Assembly (NCBI GenBank): GCA_028688995.1
Contig: JAQTXB010000004.1
Coordinates: 161,636 to 225,635, forward strand
Direction: 5' to 3'
Source: Aliarcobacter sp.
Lineage (GTDB): Bacteria; Campylobacterota; Campylobacteria; Campylobacterales; Arcobacteraceae
DNA: 64,000 bases
Shown here piece by piece: positions 42,183-50,721 of this stretch. How positions within the stretch are numbered: the first letter of the stretch is position 1; each line of letters begins with the position of its first letter. The position numbers and the translations under genes were made by a program. The notes beneath the pieces were generated by a model. It made no database searches and was not told the DNA's origin. It saw only the letters and a program-made list of their open reading frames with translations.

Positions 42183-43238
42183 ATGAAAGGTTTTGCAATG
42201 TTGAAAATAGGGCAAATAGGTTGGATAGAAAAAGAAAGACCAACGTGTGGTGTAATGGATGCAATAGTTAAACCCATAGCTGTTTCACCTTGTTCTTCTG
42301 ATGTTCATACTGTTTGGGCAGGTGCTTTAGGTGATAGACACGATATGATTTTAGGTCATGAAGCTGTTGGTGAAGTAGTAGAAGTTGGCTCACTTGTAAA
42401 AGATTTTAAAGTTGGTGATAAAGTTGTTGTTCCAGCAATTACTCCTGACTGGAATAGTTTAGAAGCTCAAAGGGGTTATTCTATGCACTCAGGTGGTATG
42501 CTTGCTGGTTGGAAATTTTCAAATTTTAAAGATGGAGTATTTGCAGAATATTTCCATGTAAATGATGCAGATGGAAATTTAGCACTAATTCCAGAGGGCG
42601 TAGATCCAATAGAAGCTGTAATGTTATGCGATATGGTACCTACAGGTTTTCATGGAGTAGAACTGGCAGATGTTCAGTTCGGGGACAGTGTTTGTGTTAT
42701 TGGAATAGGTCCTGTTGGATTAATGGCAGTTGCAGGTGCAGCTTTGAGAGGTGCTTCTAAACTATTTGCTGTTGGTTCAAGACCAAAATGTGTTGAAGTA
42801 GCTAAAGAGTTTGGAGCAACTGATATTATCAACTATCGTGAAGGTGATATAGTAGAGCAGATAATGGAAAAAACACAAGGAAAAGGTGTTGATAAAGTTA
42901 TTATTGCTGGTGGAAATTCTGATACTTTTGTTCAAGCTGTAAAAATTGTAAAACCTGGTGGAAGAATAGGAAATGTAAATTATTTAGGAAGTGGTGATTT
43001 TATTCAAATTCCAAGAGTTGAATGGGGAAATGGAATGGCTCATAAAACAATAGTTGGTGGATTGATGCCAGGAGGAAGACTAAGAATGGAAAAATTAGCT
43101 TCTTTAATACAAACAAACAGAATAAGTCCTAAAAAACTTATAACACACAGATTTAATGGTATGGAACATATAGAAGAAGCTTTACTTTTAATGAAAGATA
43201 AGCCAAAAGATTTGATTAAACCAGTTGTAATTTTTTGA
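42183..43238 (+). CDS. NADP-dependent secondary alcohol dehydrogenase (zinc)
   Basis: The 351-residue medium-chain dehydrogenase closely follows Thermoanaerobacter brockii/Clostridium beijerinckii ADH from MKGFAML to KDKPKDLIKPVVI. The catalytic zinc ligands Cys37, His59 and Asp150 are at the same positions. The NADP-selecting residues Gly198, Ser199, Arg200 and Tyr218 are also in place. It would interconvert isopropanol/acetone or similar secondary alcohols and ketones with NADPH. It lacks the structural-zinc cysteine lobe, as expected for this group. GGGAG upstream supports the start. It is a single gene and a likely candidate for horizontal acquisition, though codon use looks like its neighbours. 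Confidence 0.93.
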   Translation: MKGFAMLKIGQIGWIEKERPTCGVMDAIVKPIAVSPCSSDVHTVWAGALGDRHDMILGHEAVGEVVEVGSLVKDFKVGDKVVVPAITPDWNSLEAQRGYSMHSGGMLAGWKFSNFKDGVFAEYFHVNDADGNLALIPEGVDPIEAVMLCDMVPTGFHGVELADVQFGDSVCVIGIGPVGLMAVAGAALRGASKLFAVGSRPKCVEVAKEFGATDIINYREGDIVEQIMEKTQGKGVDKVIIAGGNSDTFVQAVKIVKPGGRIGNVNYLGSGDFIQIPRVEWGNGMAHKTIVGGLMPGGRLRMEKLASLIQTNRISPKKLITHRFNGMEHIEEALLLMKDKPKDLIKPVVIF

Positions 43239-43310
43239 TGATAATGCGCTAAATTATAAGAAAGTATACTTATTGTATAATGCCAAAATCTAAAGTTTAA
43301 AAGGAAAATA

Positions 43311-43658
43311 ATGAGTCAATTACCAAACTGCCCAAAATGTGGAAGCGAATATACTTACGAAGATGGAAATTTATATATCTGTCCTGAGTGTGCCAATGAA
43401 TGGTCACAGGATGCATCATCTTCTGAAAGTAGCGATACATTAGTAGTAAAAGATGCAAATGGTACTATTTTACAAGATGGAGATGATGTAACTGTTATCA
43501 AAGATTTAAAAGTTAAAGGTAGTTCATCTGGAATTAAAGTTGGTACTAAAATCAAAGGTATTAGACTTGTAGAGGGAAATGATGGTCACAATATCGACTG
43601 TAAAGTTACAGGTGTTGGAGCTATTAAATTAAAACAAGAATTTGTTAAAAAATCTTAA
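43311..43658 (+). CDS. yjdM: YjdM/PhnA family zinc-ribbon protein
   Basis: The 115-residue protein starts with a zinc ribbon (Cys7-x2-Cys10 and Cys24-x2-Cys27) and ends with the compact PhnA beta domain ([40 protein letters not shown]). It was once called alkylphosphonate uptake protein but has no proven role in phosphonate use. No phn genes are nearby. A strong bidirectional hairpin follows. Confidence 0.92.
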   Translation: MSQLPNCPKCGSEYTYEDGNLYICPECANEWSQDASSSESSDTLVVKDANGTILQDGDDVTVIKDLKVKGSSSGIKVGTKIKGIRLVEGNDGHNIDCKVTGVGAIKLKQEFVKKS

Positions 43659-43667
43659 TTTAGTTAA

Positions 43668-43698
43668 CTAAGAAGTTTTGAATTTCAAAACTTCTTAG
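43668..43698. terminator. Bidirectional terminator between yjdM and the AhpD-like gene
   Basis: A perfect 15-bp inverted repeat (43668-43682 with 43684-43698; arm CTAAGAAGTTTTGAA) lies between the two converging stop codons, with A/T-rich flanks. Confidence 0.85.
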
Positions 43699-43703
43699 AA
43701 ATT

Positions 43704-44240
43704 TTAAGCCTTATAATCTTCAATTTTAAAGGCGTTAAAAATTATATCAGTTGCTAACATTCTAGTCCCATGATTTAGGGCATCAATTATATCTTTGTCT
43801 TGCCAATTTAATTTTCTTAGTTCATCCATATCATTTTCAGTTACTTTGTGAGGATTTTTCATAGAGTTGATTACAAATTTTAAAAGAGCATTCTCTTTTT
43901 GAGTCAGTTTTGAACTATCTAAATCTTTTTTCATAGATTGTACTTCTTCAAGACTCCATTTTGCGTAGTTTACTAACATTGCTGTATTAAAATCGATACA
44001 AAAATTACACTCTTGTTTACTTGATACACAAATTCTAATACTTGCAAGTAGTGGCATTGATAAAGTAGGGTGTGTTGAGTAATATTTTATAAAATCTAAT
44101 TGTTGTTTTAAAAGTTCTGGACTTGAACTAAATAGTTTTGCATTGTTTCCAATTTCACCTCTTAATTTGATAATCTCATTATAAATTTCTAGTAATTCAC
44201 CAGTTGCTTCATTTGTTTCATATGTTTTTATAATTGGCAT
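43704..44240 (-). CDS. Carboxymuconolactone decarboxylase/AhpD-like protein
   Basis: The 178-residue helical protein has the CMD-domain redox motif Cys78-x2-Cys81 (QECNFCIDFN), as in AhpD-type peroxidase partners, and lacks a signal peptide. Family members act as alkylhydroperoxidases or as decarboxylases; the CxxC favours a redox role. It is divergent from a TetR gene, and the 91-bp gap holds two matching operators, so it is the probable target of that regulator. AAGGA is present before the ATG on the minus strand. Confidence 0.87.
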   Translation of the reverse strand: MPIIKTYETNEATGELLEIYNEIIKLRGEIGNNAKLFSSSPELLKQQLDFIKYYSTHPTLSMPLLASIRICVSSKQECNFCIDFNTAMLVNYAKWSLEEVQSMKKDLDSSKLTQKENALLKFVINSMKNPHKVTENDMDELRKLNWQDKDIIDALNHGTRMLATDIIFNAFKIEDYKA

Positions 44241-44259
44241 TGTTTATCCTTTTTTATTG

Positions 44260-44275
44260 TTGACTTATGGGTCAA
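44260..44275. promoter_or_regulatory. Operator half-palindrome 2 (TTGAC-N6-GTCAA)
   Basis: TTGAC (44260-44264) and GTCAA (44271-44275) are inverted around 6 nt, the same core and spacing as the longer operator at 44290-44313. It lies over the promoter side of the AhpD-like gene. Confidence 0.5.
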
Positions 44276-44289
44276 GTAAAATATTACTA

Positions 44290-44313
44290 AAACTTGACCA
44301 ATTTGTCAAGTTT
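44290..44313. promoter_or_regulatory. TetR-type operator palindrome 1
   Basis: AAACTTGAC (44290-44298) and GTCAAGTTT (44305-44313) form a perfect 9-bp inverted repeat with a 6-nt spacer. It lies directly upstream of the TATAAT box (44321-44326) of the tetR gene and shares its TTGAC/GTCAA core with a second site 34 bp away (centre to centre). Confidence 0.65.
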
Positions 44314-44320
44314 AAAATGT

Positions 44321-44326
44321 TATAAT
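44321..44326 (+). promoter_or_regulatory. -10 box of a probably leaderless tetR transcript
   Basis: TATAAT ends 5 nt before the tetR ATG and no ribosome-binding site is visible. The start of transcription would fall on or next to the start codon. Confidence 0.45.
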
Positions 44327-44331
44327 TCAAA

Positions 44332-44907
44332 ATGGAAAATAATACAAGAAAAAATTTAATTGATTCAGCCTTTAATGAAATTTACTCAAATGGCTATCAA
44401 GGTGCATCCTTAACAACAATATTAAAAAATGCAAAAGTACACAAAGGCTCAATGTATCATTTTTTTGAAAATAAAAAAGATATGGCATTGATTTGTATAA
44501 AAGAGAAAATCTACGAACGATTTGTGCAAAGATACTCTTTGATTTTAGCTTTAGAATCAGGCTATTTAGAAGCTTTTATAAATGGCTTAAAAGATACAAG
44601 CCAAAGGGATTTTAACAAAGGTTGTCCTATTGCAAATATTGTTCAAGAGATGTCAAATATTGATGAAGATTTTAAAGTTCTAATGGAAGAGATTTATCAA
44701 TCATTTAGAAAAAATATAAAAGATATTTTAGATATAGCAATACAAAAAAATGAAATGCAACAGTGTGATACAAGAAAACTTGCACTTTATATTGCTTCAA
44801 CTATTGAAGGTGCAATTTTGTCTGCAAAAGCTACTCAAAATATCCAAGATTACGTAGATGTGATAGATATTTTATCTTCTTATATTTTATCATTTAAAAA
44901 GAGTTAA
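44332..44907 (+). CDS. TetR family transcriptional regulator
   Basis: The 191-residue protein has an N-terminal helix-turn-helix (residues 7-50: NLIDSAFNEIYSNGYQGASLTTILKNAKVHKGSMYHFFENKK) and a helical ligand domain with FNKGCPIANIVQEMS of the TetR_C AcuR/YcdC-like subgroup. It is divergent from the AhpD-like gene across two similar palindromes, which suggests that it represses both that gene and itself. The next gene starts one base after its stop. Confidence 0.92.
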   Translation: MENNTRKNLIDSAFNEIYSNGYQGASLTTILKNAKVHKGSMYHFFENKKDMALICIKEKIYERFVQRYSLILALESGYLEAFINGLKDTSQRDFNKGCPIANIVQEMSNIDEDFKVLMEEIYQSFRKNIKDILDIAIQKNEMQQCDTRKLALYIASTIEGAILSAKATQNIQDYVDVIDILSSYILSFKKS

Positions 44908-44908
44908 A

Positions 44909-45529
44909 ATGAATTTAGAAAAATTAAAAGATATGGAAGCAGAGTTTTTATTTCAATATCCAACAGGTTTTGAAGATGCAAAGTTTTTCCCAACAATGAA
45001 AAAATTTAATCCATCAAAACTAGAAGAGTTCACAAGAGAAAATCTAAAAAAAGAGAATTTTTCAAACCCAAATTTGGTTGTTGAGGCTTTTTTCAAAATA
45101 ATCCAAAAATCTGTTTTGGTTTCACTGTTTGATAAACTAAAGTTTAGAGATATGTTAGCAAATTTAACTTCTTATGAAAAAGATATGTTAAGTATAGAGC
45201 TTTTTGAACTTTTACATGGAAATCAAAAAAATGGTTTTGAGGGAATAGTTGAGTTTTTATCTCAATACAATCTTGCAAAATGGACGATAATTTCTGTTGT
45301 TTTATATTATAACGATAGACAAAAAGAGTATTTTATAAAACCAACTACTACAAAAAATGTAATCAAATATTTTGAAATAAAAGATTTAGTTTATAAACCA
45401 ACTCCTAGTTTTGAGTTTTATGACTCTTATAAAAAAATCTTAAATGAGATGAAAAAAAATGTAGATAAATCTGTGAGTTTTGATAATGCAGCATTTACTG
45501 GATTTTTACGAATAGGAATGGAAGATTGA
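44909..45529 (+). CDS. Conserved hypothetical helical protein
   Basis: I do not recognise this 206-residue protein. It is soluble and helical, starts with LKDMEAEFLFQYPTGFEDAKFFPTMKKF, and has no signal peptide or known motif. It follows tetR by one base and precedes a Crp/Fnr-type gene by 4 bp, so it is likely co-expressed with both regulators. Confidence 0.7.
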   Translation: MNLEKLKDMEAEFLFQYPTGFEDAKFFPTMKKFNPSKLEEFTRENLKKENFSNPNLVVEAFFKIIQKSVLVSLFDKLKFRDMLANLTSYEKDMLSIELFELLHGNQKNGFEGIVEFLSQYNLAKWTIISVVLYYNDRQKEYFIKPTTTKNVIKYFEIKDLVYKPTPSFEFYDSYKKILNEMKKNVDKSVSFDNAAFTGFLRIGMED

Positions 45530-45533
45530 TTTT

Positions 45534-46121
45534 ATGAATGAATTGTATTATGAACAATTTAGAAATGTGTGTAAACAATATTATGATTTTGATGATGAAA
45601 ATTTTGAAAGATTAAAAAATATCACTTTTTTAAAAGAGGTAAAAAAAGCAGAAATTTTACTTGATAATTATTCAAAAGCAAAATATATTTATTTTATTTG
45701 TAAAGGAATTTTACGAACTTATTATTTAGGGGAAAATGGAGAAATTTATACAAAAAATCTTTTTAGTGAAAACTACTTTTCTGCCTCAAAGGTTTCACTT
45801 ATTACCAAAGAAGATTCATACTTAAATATTGAAGCTTTGGAAGATTGTACACTTATTTTTATTGATTTTGAAAAGTACAAAGAGTTGATAAATAAATATA
45901 ATGAATTTAAGAATTTTTATATAAATTATTTAGAAAAAAATTGGGTAATTGTAAAAGAAAAAAATGAAATATCTTTGATTCTTGATGATGCAACAACAAG
46001 ATATGAAAACTTTATAAAAAATAATCCAAATATAGAAAATAGAATTGCTCAACATCATATCGCAAATCATTTGGGTATAACTCCAACCCAGTTGAGCAGG
46101 ATAAGAAAAAAAATTAAATAA
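45534..46121 (+). CDS. Crp/Fnr family transcriptional regulator
   Basis: The 195-residue protein has a cyclic-nucleotide-binding-like beta domain (IYFICKGILRTYYLGENGEIYTKNLF) and a short C-terminal helix-turn-helix (IAQHHIANHLGITPTQLSRIRKKIK). The cAMP-contact residues of CRP and the N-terminal cysteines of FNR are missing, so the effector is unknown; the shape matches small Bacteroidetes/Campylobacterota Crp-like regulators. It is third in the tetR operon. Confidence 0.85.
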   Translation: MNELYYEQFRNVCKQYYDFDDENFERLKNITFLKEVKKAEILLDNYSKAKYIYFICKGILRTYYLGENGEIYTKNLFSENYFSASKVSLITKEDSYLNIEALEDCTLIFIDFEKYKELINKYNEFKNFYINYLEKNWVIVKEKNEISLILDDATTRYENFIKNNPNIENRIAQHHIANHLGITPTQLSRIRKKIK

Positions 46122-46231
46122 AATTAAATTATATTGTTTATAAATTTGTGATTTTTAATCAACATATGTAAATGACTAAAAAAAATTATTCTATTATGAT
46201 TAGATTTATTATTTACATTTAAAGGATTATT

Positions 46232-47113
46232 TTGACTCAAACATTAAAAGCCCATTTATTAGTCTTATTAGCCACTTTTTTAGTTGCTGGTTCGTTTATT
46301 TCTTCAGCTAAACTCTCAGGAGTTATTGACTCTATTTCTCTTACTTTATTTCGTTTTTTTGTAGCTTCTTTATTTTTAGCACCTATTATATTTTTAAATA
46401 AAAAATATAGAGAAAAAGTTCTTTCTACGATGCCCCGAGCTATGATTATAAGTCTTTTTTACTCTTTATATTTTATCTCATTTTTCAAAGCGTTAGAAAC
46501 AACAACTGCTTTAAATGCAGGAACAATATATACTTTAGTTCCTTTGATTACAGCAGTTTTTTGTGTTTTTATATTCAAAGATAAAATTAGTTTTTATCAG
46601 ATGATTTTATATTTTATTGGAATAATCGGAACTTGTATTGTTGTTTTTAAAGGAAATTTAGAACTGTTCTTGAATTTTTCTTTGAATTATGGGGATTTTA
46701 TCTTTTTGTTTGCGACAGTTTTTATGGCTTTGTATTCTATTTCATTAAAATTTTTGCATAAAAAAGATGATGAACTTCTTGTATTAGTTTTTACAACTTT
46801 GCTTGGTGGGTGCATTTGGATGTTCACGGCATTAGAAATTTTTAATATACCTTTAGAATGGAGAAAAATAGAGGGAAATTTGATTTTTTATATGGCTTAT
46901 TTAATAATTGGAGCAACTTTAACTACTGTTTATTTATATCAAAAAGCTTCAATTATTATTGGTCCTAAAAAACTTATGGCATATATTTATTTAAATCCAG
47001 TAGCAGTTGCTTCATTGATGTTTATATTTGAGGGAAAAGTTGTAAATTTGAAAGTTTTACTAGGAATTATAATCTCTACATTTGCTACAATAGTTTTATT
47101 AAAACAAAAATAA
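46232..47113 (+). CDS. DMT superfamily (EamA) transporter
   Basis: The 293-residue protein has about ten membrane helices as two EamA repeats; the ALNAGTIYTLVPLITAVF and LNPVAVASLMFIFEGKV segments are typical. TTG start is supported by AGGA 5 nt upstream. Family members export amino acids, metabolites or drugs. It is followed 9 bp later by an aldo/keto reductase. Confidence 0.85.
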   Translation: MTQTLKAHLLVLLATFLVAGSFISSAKLSGVIDSISLTLFRFFVASLFLAPIIFLNKKYREKVLSTMPRAMIISLFYSLYFISFFKALETTTALNAGTIYTLVPLITAVFCVFIFKDKISFYQMILYFIGIIGTCIVVFKGNLELFLNFSLNYGDFIFLFATVFMALYSISLKFLHKKDDELLVLVFTTLLGGCIWMFTALEIFNIPLEWRKIEGNLIFYMAYLIIGATLTTVYLYQKASIIIGPKKLMAYIYLNPVAVASLMFIFEGKVVNLKVLLGIIISTFATIVLLKQK

Positions 47114-47122
47114 GAGATTAAT

Positions 47123-47935
47123 ATGAAAATACCAAATATGATTTATGGAACAGCTTGGAAAAAAGAAAATACTACAGATTTAGTTTTTGAAGCTTTAAAA
47201 CAAGGATTTAAAGGTGTTGATACAGCATGTCAACCAAAACATTATAGGGAAGATTTAGTTGGACTTGGACTTTTAAAAGCCTATGAAATTGGAATAAAAA
47301 GGCAAGATTTGTTTATTCAAACAAAATTTACTCCAATAGATGGACAAGACCAATCTAATATGCCATATTTAGCAAACGATGAAATAGAAATTCAAGTAGA
47401 AAAATCTTTTGAAACTTCTAAAAAAAATCTTCATACTGATTTTATAGATGCTTATATTTTACATTCACCTGTATATCCAGGAAGTAAACTTCAAAAAGTT
47501 TGGCAAAAAATGGAAGAGTTTTATGACAAAAAAGAAGTAGGGGCTTTGGGAATTAGCAATTGTTATGATTTGGATGTTTTAAAATATCTATTTAATAATG
47601 CAAAAGTGAAACCAAGTATAGTTCAAAATAGATTTTACGCTCAATCAGGTTATGACAAAGAACTAAGAGTTTTTTGTAATGAAAATAATATTAAATATGA
47701 GAGTTTTTGGTCACTAACAGCAAATCCAAATATATTAGTAAGTGAAGTGTTACAAAATCTTTCAAATAAATATCAAAGAGGTGTTGCTGAGATTTTTTAT
47801 AGATTTTTAAATCATATAAATATAACTCCATTAAATGGAACAACTTCAACAAAACATATGATTGAAGATTTAAAAATAGGCGAGTTTGAACTTTTAGATG
47901 AAGAGATAAAAAAGATTTATAATTTATTGGCTTAA
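47123..47935 (+). CDS. Aldo/keto reductase
   Basis: The 270-residue TIM-barrel enzyme carries family blocks: GTAWKKENTTDLVFEALKQGFKGVDTA (catalytic Asp), the Tyr in the KHYREDLVG region, TKFTPIDGQDQ (catalytic Lys), HTDFIDAYILHSP (catalytic His) and ALGISN. It reduces aldehydes or ketones with NADPH; the substrate is unknown. It probably shares a transcript with the EamA transporter upstream. Confidence 0.88.
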   Translation: MKIPNMIYGTAWKKENTTDLVFEALKQGFKGVDTACQPKHYREDLVGLGLLKAYEIGIKRQDLFIQTKFTPIDGQDQSNMPYLANDEIEIQVEKSFETSKKNLHTDFIDAYILHSPVYPGSKLQKVWQKMEEFYDKKEVGALGISNCYDLDVLKYLFNNAKVKPSIVQNRFYAQSGYDKELRVFCNENNIKYESFWSLTANPNILVSEVLQNLSNKYQRGVAEIFYRFLNHINITPLNGTTSTKHMIEDLKIGEFELLDEEIKKIYNLLA

Positions 47936-48042
47936 TTAAGTCTACTTTTTAGACAATTGTTTAGTTATTTCTTAATGATTTCTTTCTAACTTCTGATATA
48001 ATAATTAAAGATAATTTTTATTATTAGATGAAGGTTCGAGAT

Positions 48043-50712
48043 ATGACAATAATTATAAACTTATTAAAAACAAAAATAATATTAATAATTTTATTATTTT
48101 CATTTGTATATTCTCAAGATAAAGTAACCCTTCAACTTAAATGGTTTCATCAATTTCAGTTTGCTGGATATTATGCAGCAAAGGAAAAAGGATTTTATGA
48201 TGAAGTTGGTTTAGATGTTGAAATAAAACAAAGAGATTTAGAATTTAACAATATAGAACAAGTTATAAATAATGAAGCCCAATATGGTATTGCCGATTCG
48301 GCTTTGTTATTATATAAAATGAAAAACGAACCAGTTGTTATTGTTGCTCCAATTTTCCAGCACTCTCCTAATGTTTTAATCTCTTTAAAAAGTAATAAAA
48401 TTAATTCTCCCTATGATTTAGAAGGTAAAAGCATCTCTATTTATGCAAATAATACAGATAGTTTTGCAATTTTAGCGATGTTGAAAAAATTTGGAGTTAA
48501 ACCAAATTTTTTAACCCAAAGAAATAGTGAAGATTATTTAAAATTAATAAATAAAGAAATTGATTTAACTTCTGCATATTTAAGTAATGAAACTTTTTAT
48601 TTTAAAGAAAAAAATATAGATATTAATATTATAAATCCGATGTTTTACGGCTTTGATTTATATGGTGATATGTTATTTACAAATAAAGATGAAGCATTAA
48701 ATCATCCAGAACGTGTTGATAAGTTTAAAAAAGCTAGCTTAAAAGGTTGGTTATATGCTTTAAATCATAAAGAAGAGATAATTGAATTAATTCATAAAAA
48801 ATATAATAATAAAAAATCAATTGAGCATTTAAGATATGAAGCAGAGATTATTGAAGAGATGACTGATATTAAAAAAGTACCTTTAGGAACAATGGATAAA
48901 GGACGATTTAAATATATTTCAGATTTATATAAAGATTATGGAATTGCACAAAATAGTTTAGATATAAAAGATTTTATTTTTGAAGAGTATGAAAATAATT
49001 TAAATCTAACAAAAGAAGAGTTAAATTATCTAAAAAATAAAAAAGAGTTAAATTATTGTATTGACCCAAATTGGATGCCTTTTGAAAAAAATGTTGATTC
49101 AAAACATATGGGAATTACAGCAGAGTATTTTAAAATTTTCCAAAAAGAGTTGGGGATACCTTTTAACTTTATTCCAACTGCAAGTTGGAGTGAATCTTTA
49201 TCTTTTGTTGAAAATAAAAAATGTGATATTATCTCTTTACTTGTATCAACAAAAAAACGAAAAGAGTTTTTAAACTTTACAAAGCCTTATATACAATCAC
49301 CTTTAATTATCGTAACTAGAAATGATGAGATTTTTATTTCTGATATTTCTGATATAAAAAATAAAAAAATAGGTATTGTAAAAGATTATGCATATATTGA
49401 ACTTTTGAAAAATAAATATCCAAATATAAATATTTCTGAAGTAAAAAGTGTTGAAGATGGCTTAAATAAAGTTAAAGATAAAGAGCTATATGGGTTTATA
49501 GACACTTTAACTACTGTTTCTTATGTAATACAAAATAAATTTGTTTCCCAATTAAAAATTAGTGGAAAGATTGATGAGAGTTGGGATTTAAGTATGGGAA
49601 CTAGAGTTGATGAACCCTTATTAAGTGATATTCTCAATAAGGCTATTAATACTGTTACTTTTGAAGAAAAACAAGTAATTTTTAATAAATGGATTCCTGT
49701 AAATATTGGAGAATTAACAAATTATAAACAGATTGCTTTGTGGGTTTTAGGCACGATATTTTTATTTGGCATAGTTCTTTATATTTTTATTAGTGCAAAT
49801 ATAAAACTTAGTAGAGAGATAAAAAAAAGAGAAGAGATAGAAAAAAGATTAAAAAGTTTTAATAAGTTGATAGATAAACATATTATCTCTTCTGAAACTG
49901 ATTTAAGAGGTTATATTACAGATGTTTCAAGTGCTTTTTGTCGTATTAGTAAATATTCAAGGGAAGAGCTAATTGGTCAAAATCAAAATATTGTAAGACA
50001 TCCTGATATGCAAAAAGAAGTTTTTAAAAATTTATGGAAAACAATAACAGAAAATCAAGTTTGGATTGGTGAAATAAAAAATATTGCAAAAGATAGTACT
50101 GATTATTGGGTACATACAACAATTAGTCCAAAATTTAATGAATTTAATGAAAAAATTGGATATATTTCAATTCGACAAGATATTACAGATAAAAAAACAA
50201 TTGAAGAAATATCTATAATGGATAGTTTAACAAATATTTATAATAGAAGATTTTTTAATGATTTTTCACCTAAATTTCTAAATAGTGGAAAAAGAGAAAA
50301 TCAATATTTATCTTTTTTGGTTATTGATGTGGATTATTTCAAACAATACAATGACACCTATGGTCACTTAATGGGAGACGATGTTTTAAAACAAGTTGCA
50401 AAAGTATTAAAAGAGTCAACTTTAAGATCTGATGATTATTGTTTTAGGTTAGGTGGAGAAGAGTTTGGAATATTGTTTAAGACAGAAAATAAAGAAAAAG
50501 CATTTAATTTTGCAAATAAGATTTTAAAAACAATTGAAAGCTTAAAAATAGAACATAAAAATAGTAAAGCAAATAAATATGTTACTGTTTCTATGGGATT
50601 ATTTAGTGCTTATGCAAATGATATAAGTGATATTGATGATATGTATAAAAAAGCAGATGAAAAGCTTTATCTTGCAAAAGAGAGTGGACGAAATAGAGTG
50701 ATAAATGAATAG
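48043..50712 (+). CDS. Diguanylate cyclase with two periplasmic binding-protein domains and PAS
   Basis: The protein has about 889 residues. Domains in order: N-terminal signal/anchor helix, an NMT1/THI5-like domain (LQLKWFHQFQFAGYYAAKEKGF onward, about 25-285), an SBP_bac_3 domain (about 325-560), a membrane helix (562-584), PAS (605-715) and GGDEF (730-885). The cyclase signature RLGGEEF is intact, and an RSDD inhibitory site lies five residues before it, so it should make c-di-GMP with product feedback. I prefer the ATG at 48043 because AAGG lies 8 nt before it; an in-frame ATG exists at 48028. Ligands of the two sensor domains are unknown, possibly pyrimidine- and amino-acid-like compounds. 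Confidence 0.9.
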   Translation: MTIIINLLKTKIILIILLFSFVYSQDKVTLQLKWFHQFQFAGYYAAKEKGFYDEVGLDVEIKQRDLEFNNIEQVINNEAQYGIADSALLLYKMKNEPVVIVAPIFQHSPNVLISLKSNKINSPYDLEGKSISIYANNTDSFAILAMLKKFGVKPNFLTQRNSEDYLKLINKEIDLTSAYLSNETFYFKEKNIDINIINPMFYGFDLYGDMLFTNKDEALNHPERVDKFKKASLKGWLYALNHKEEIIELIHKKYNNKKSIEHLRYEAEIIEEMTDIKKVPLGTMDKGRFKYISDLYKDYGIAQNSLDIKDFIFEEYENNLNLTKEELNYLKNKKELNYCIDPNWMPFEKNVDSKHMGITAEYFKIFQKELGIPFNFIPTASWSESLSFVENKKCDIISLLVSTKKRKEFLNFTKPYIQSPLIIVTRNDEIFISDISDIKNKKIGIVKDYAYIELLKNKYPNINISEVKSVEDGLNKVKDKELYGFIDTLTTVSYVIQNKFVSQLKISGKIDESWDLSMGTRVDEPLLSDILNKAINTVTFEEKQVIFNKWIPVNIGELTNYKQIALWVLGTIFLFGIVLYIFISANIKLSREIKKREEIEKRLKSFNKLIDKHIISSETDLRGYITDVSSAFCRISKYSREELIGQNQNIVRHPDMQKEVFKNLWKTITENQVWIGEIKNIAKDSTDYWVHTTISPKFNEFNEKIGYISIRQDITDKKTIEEISIMDSLTNIYNRRFFNDFSPKFLNSGKRENQYLSFLVIDVDYFKQYNDTYGHLMGDDVLKQVAKVLKESTLRSDDYCFRLGGEEFGILFKTENKEKAFNFANKILKTIESLKIEHKNSKANKYVTVSMGLFSAYANDISDIDDMYKKADEKLYLAKESGRNRVINE

Positions 50713-50721
50713 AGTATATTA

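Noticed and set aside
46148-46170. FNR-like site (TGAT...ATCA) upstream of the EamA gene at 46232
   Set aside because: The half-sites are 5 nt apart rather than 4 and one arm is imperfect; the match is expected by chance in such AT-rich DNA.
47940-47954. Hairpin GTCTA/TAGAC after the aldo/keto reductase
   Set aside because: The 5-bp stem is too weak and the following sequence lacks a clean T-run, so I do not call a terminator.
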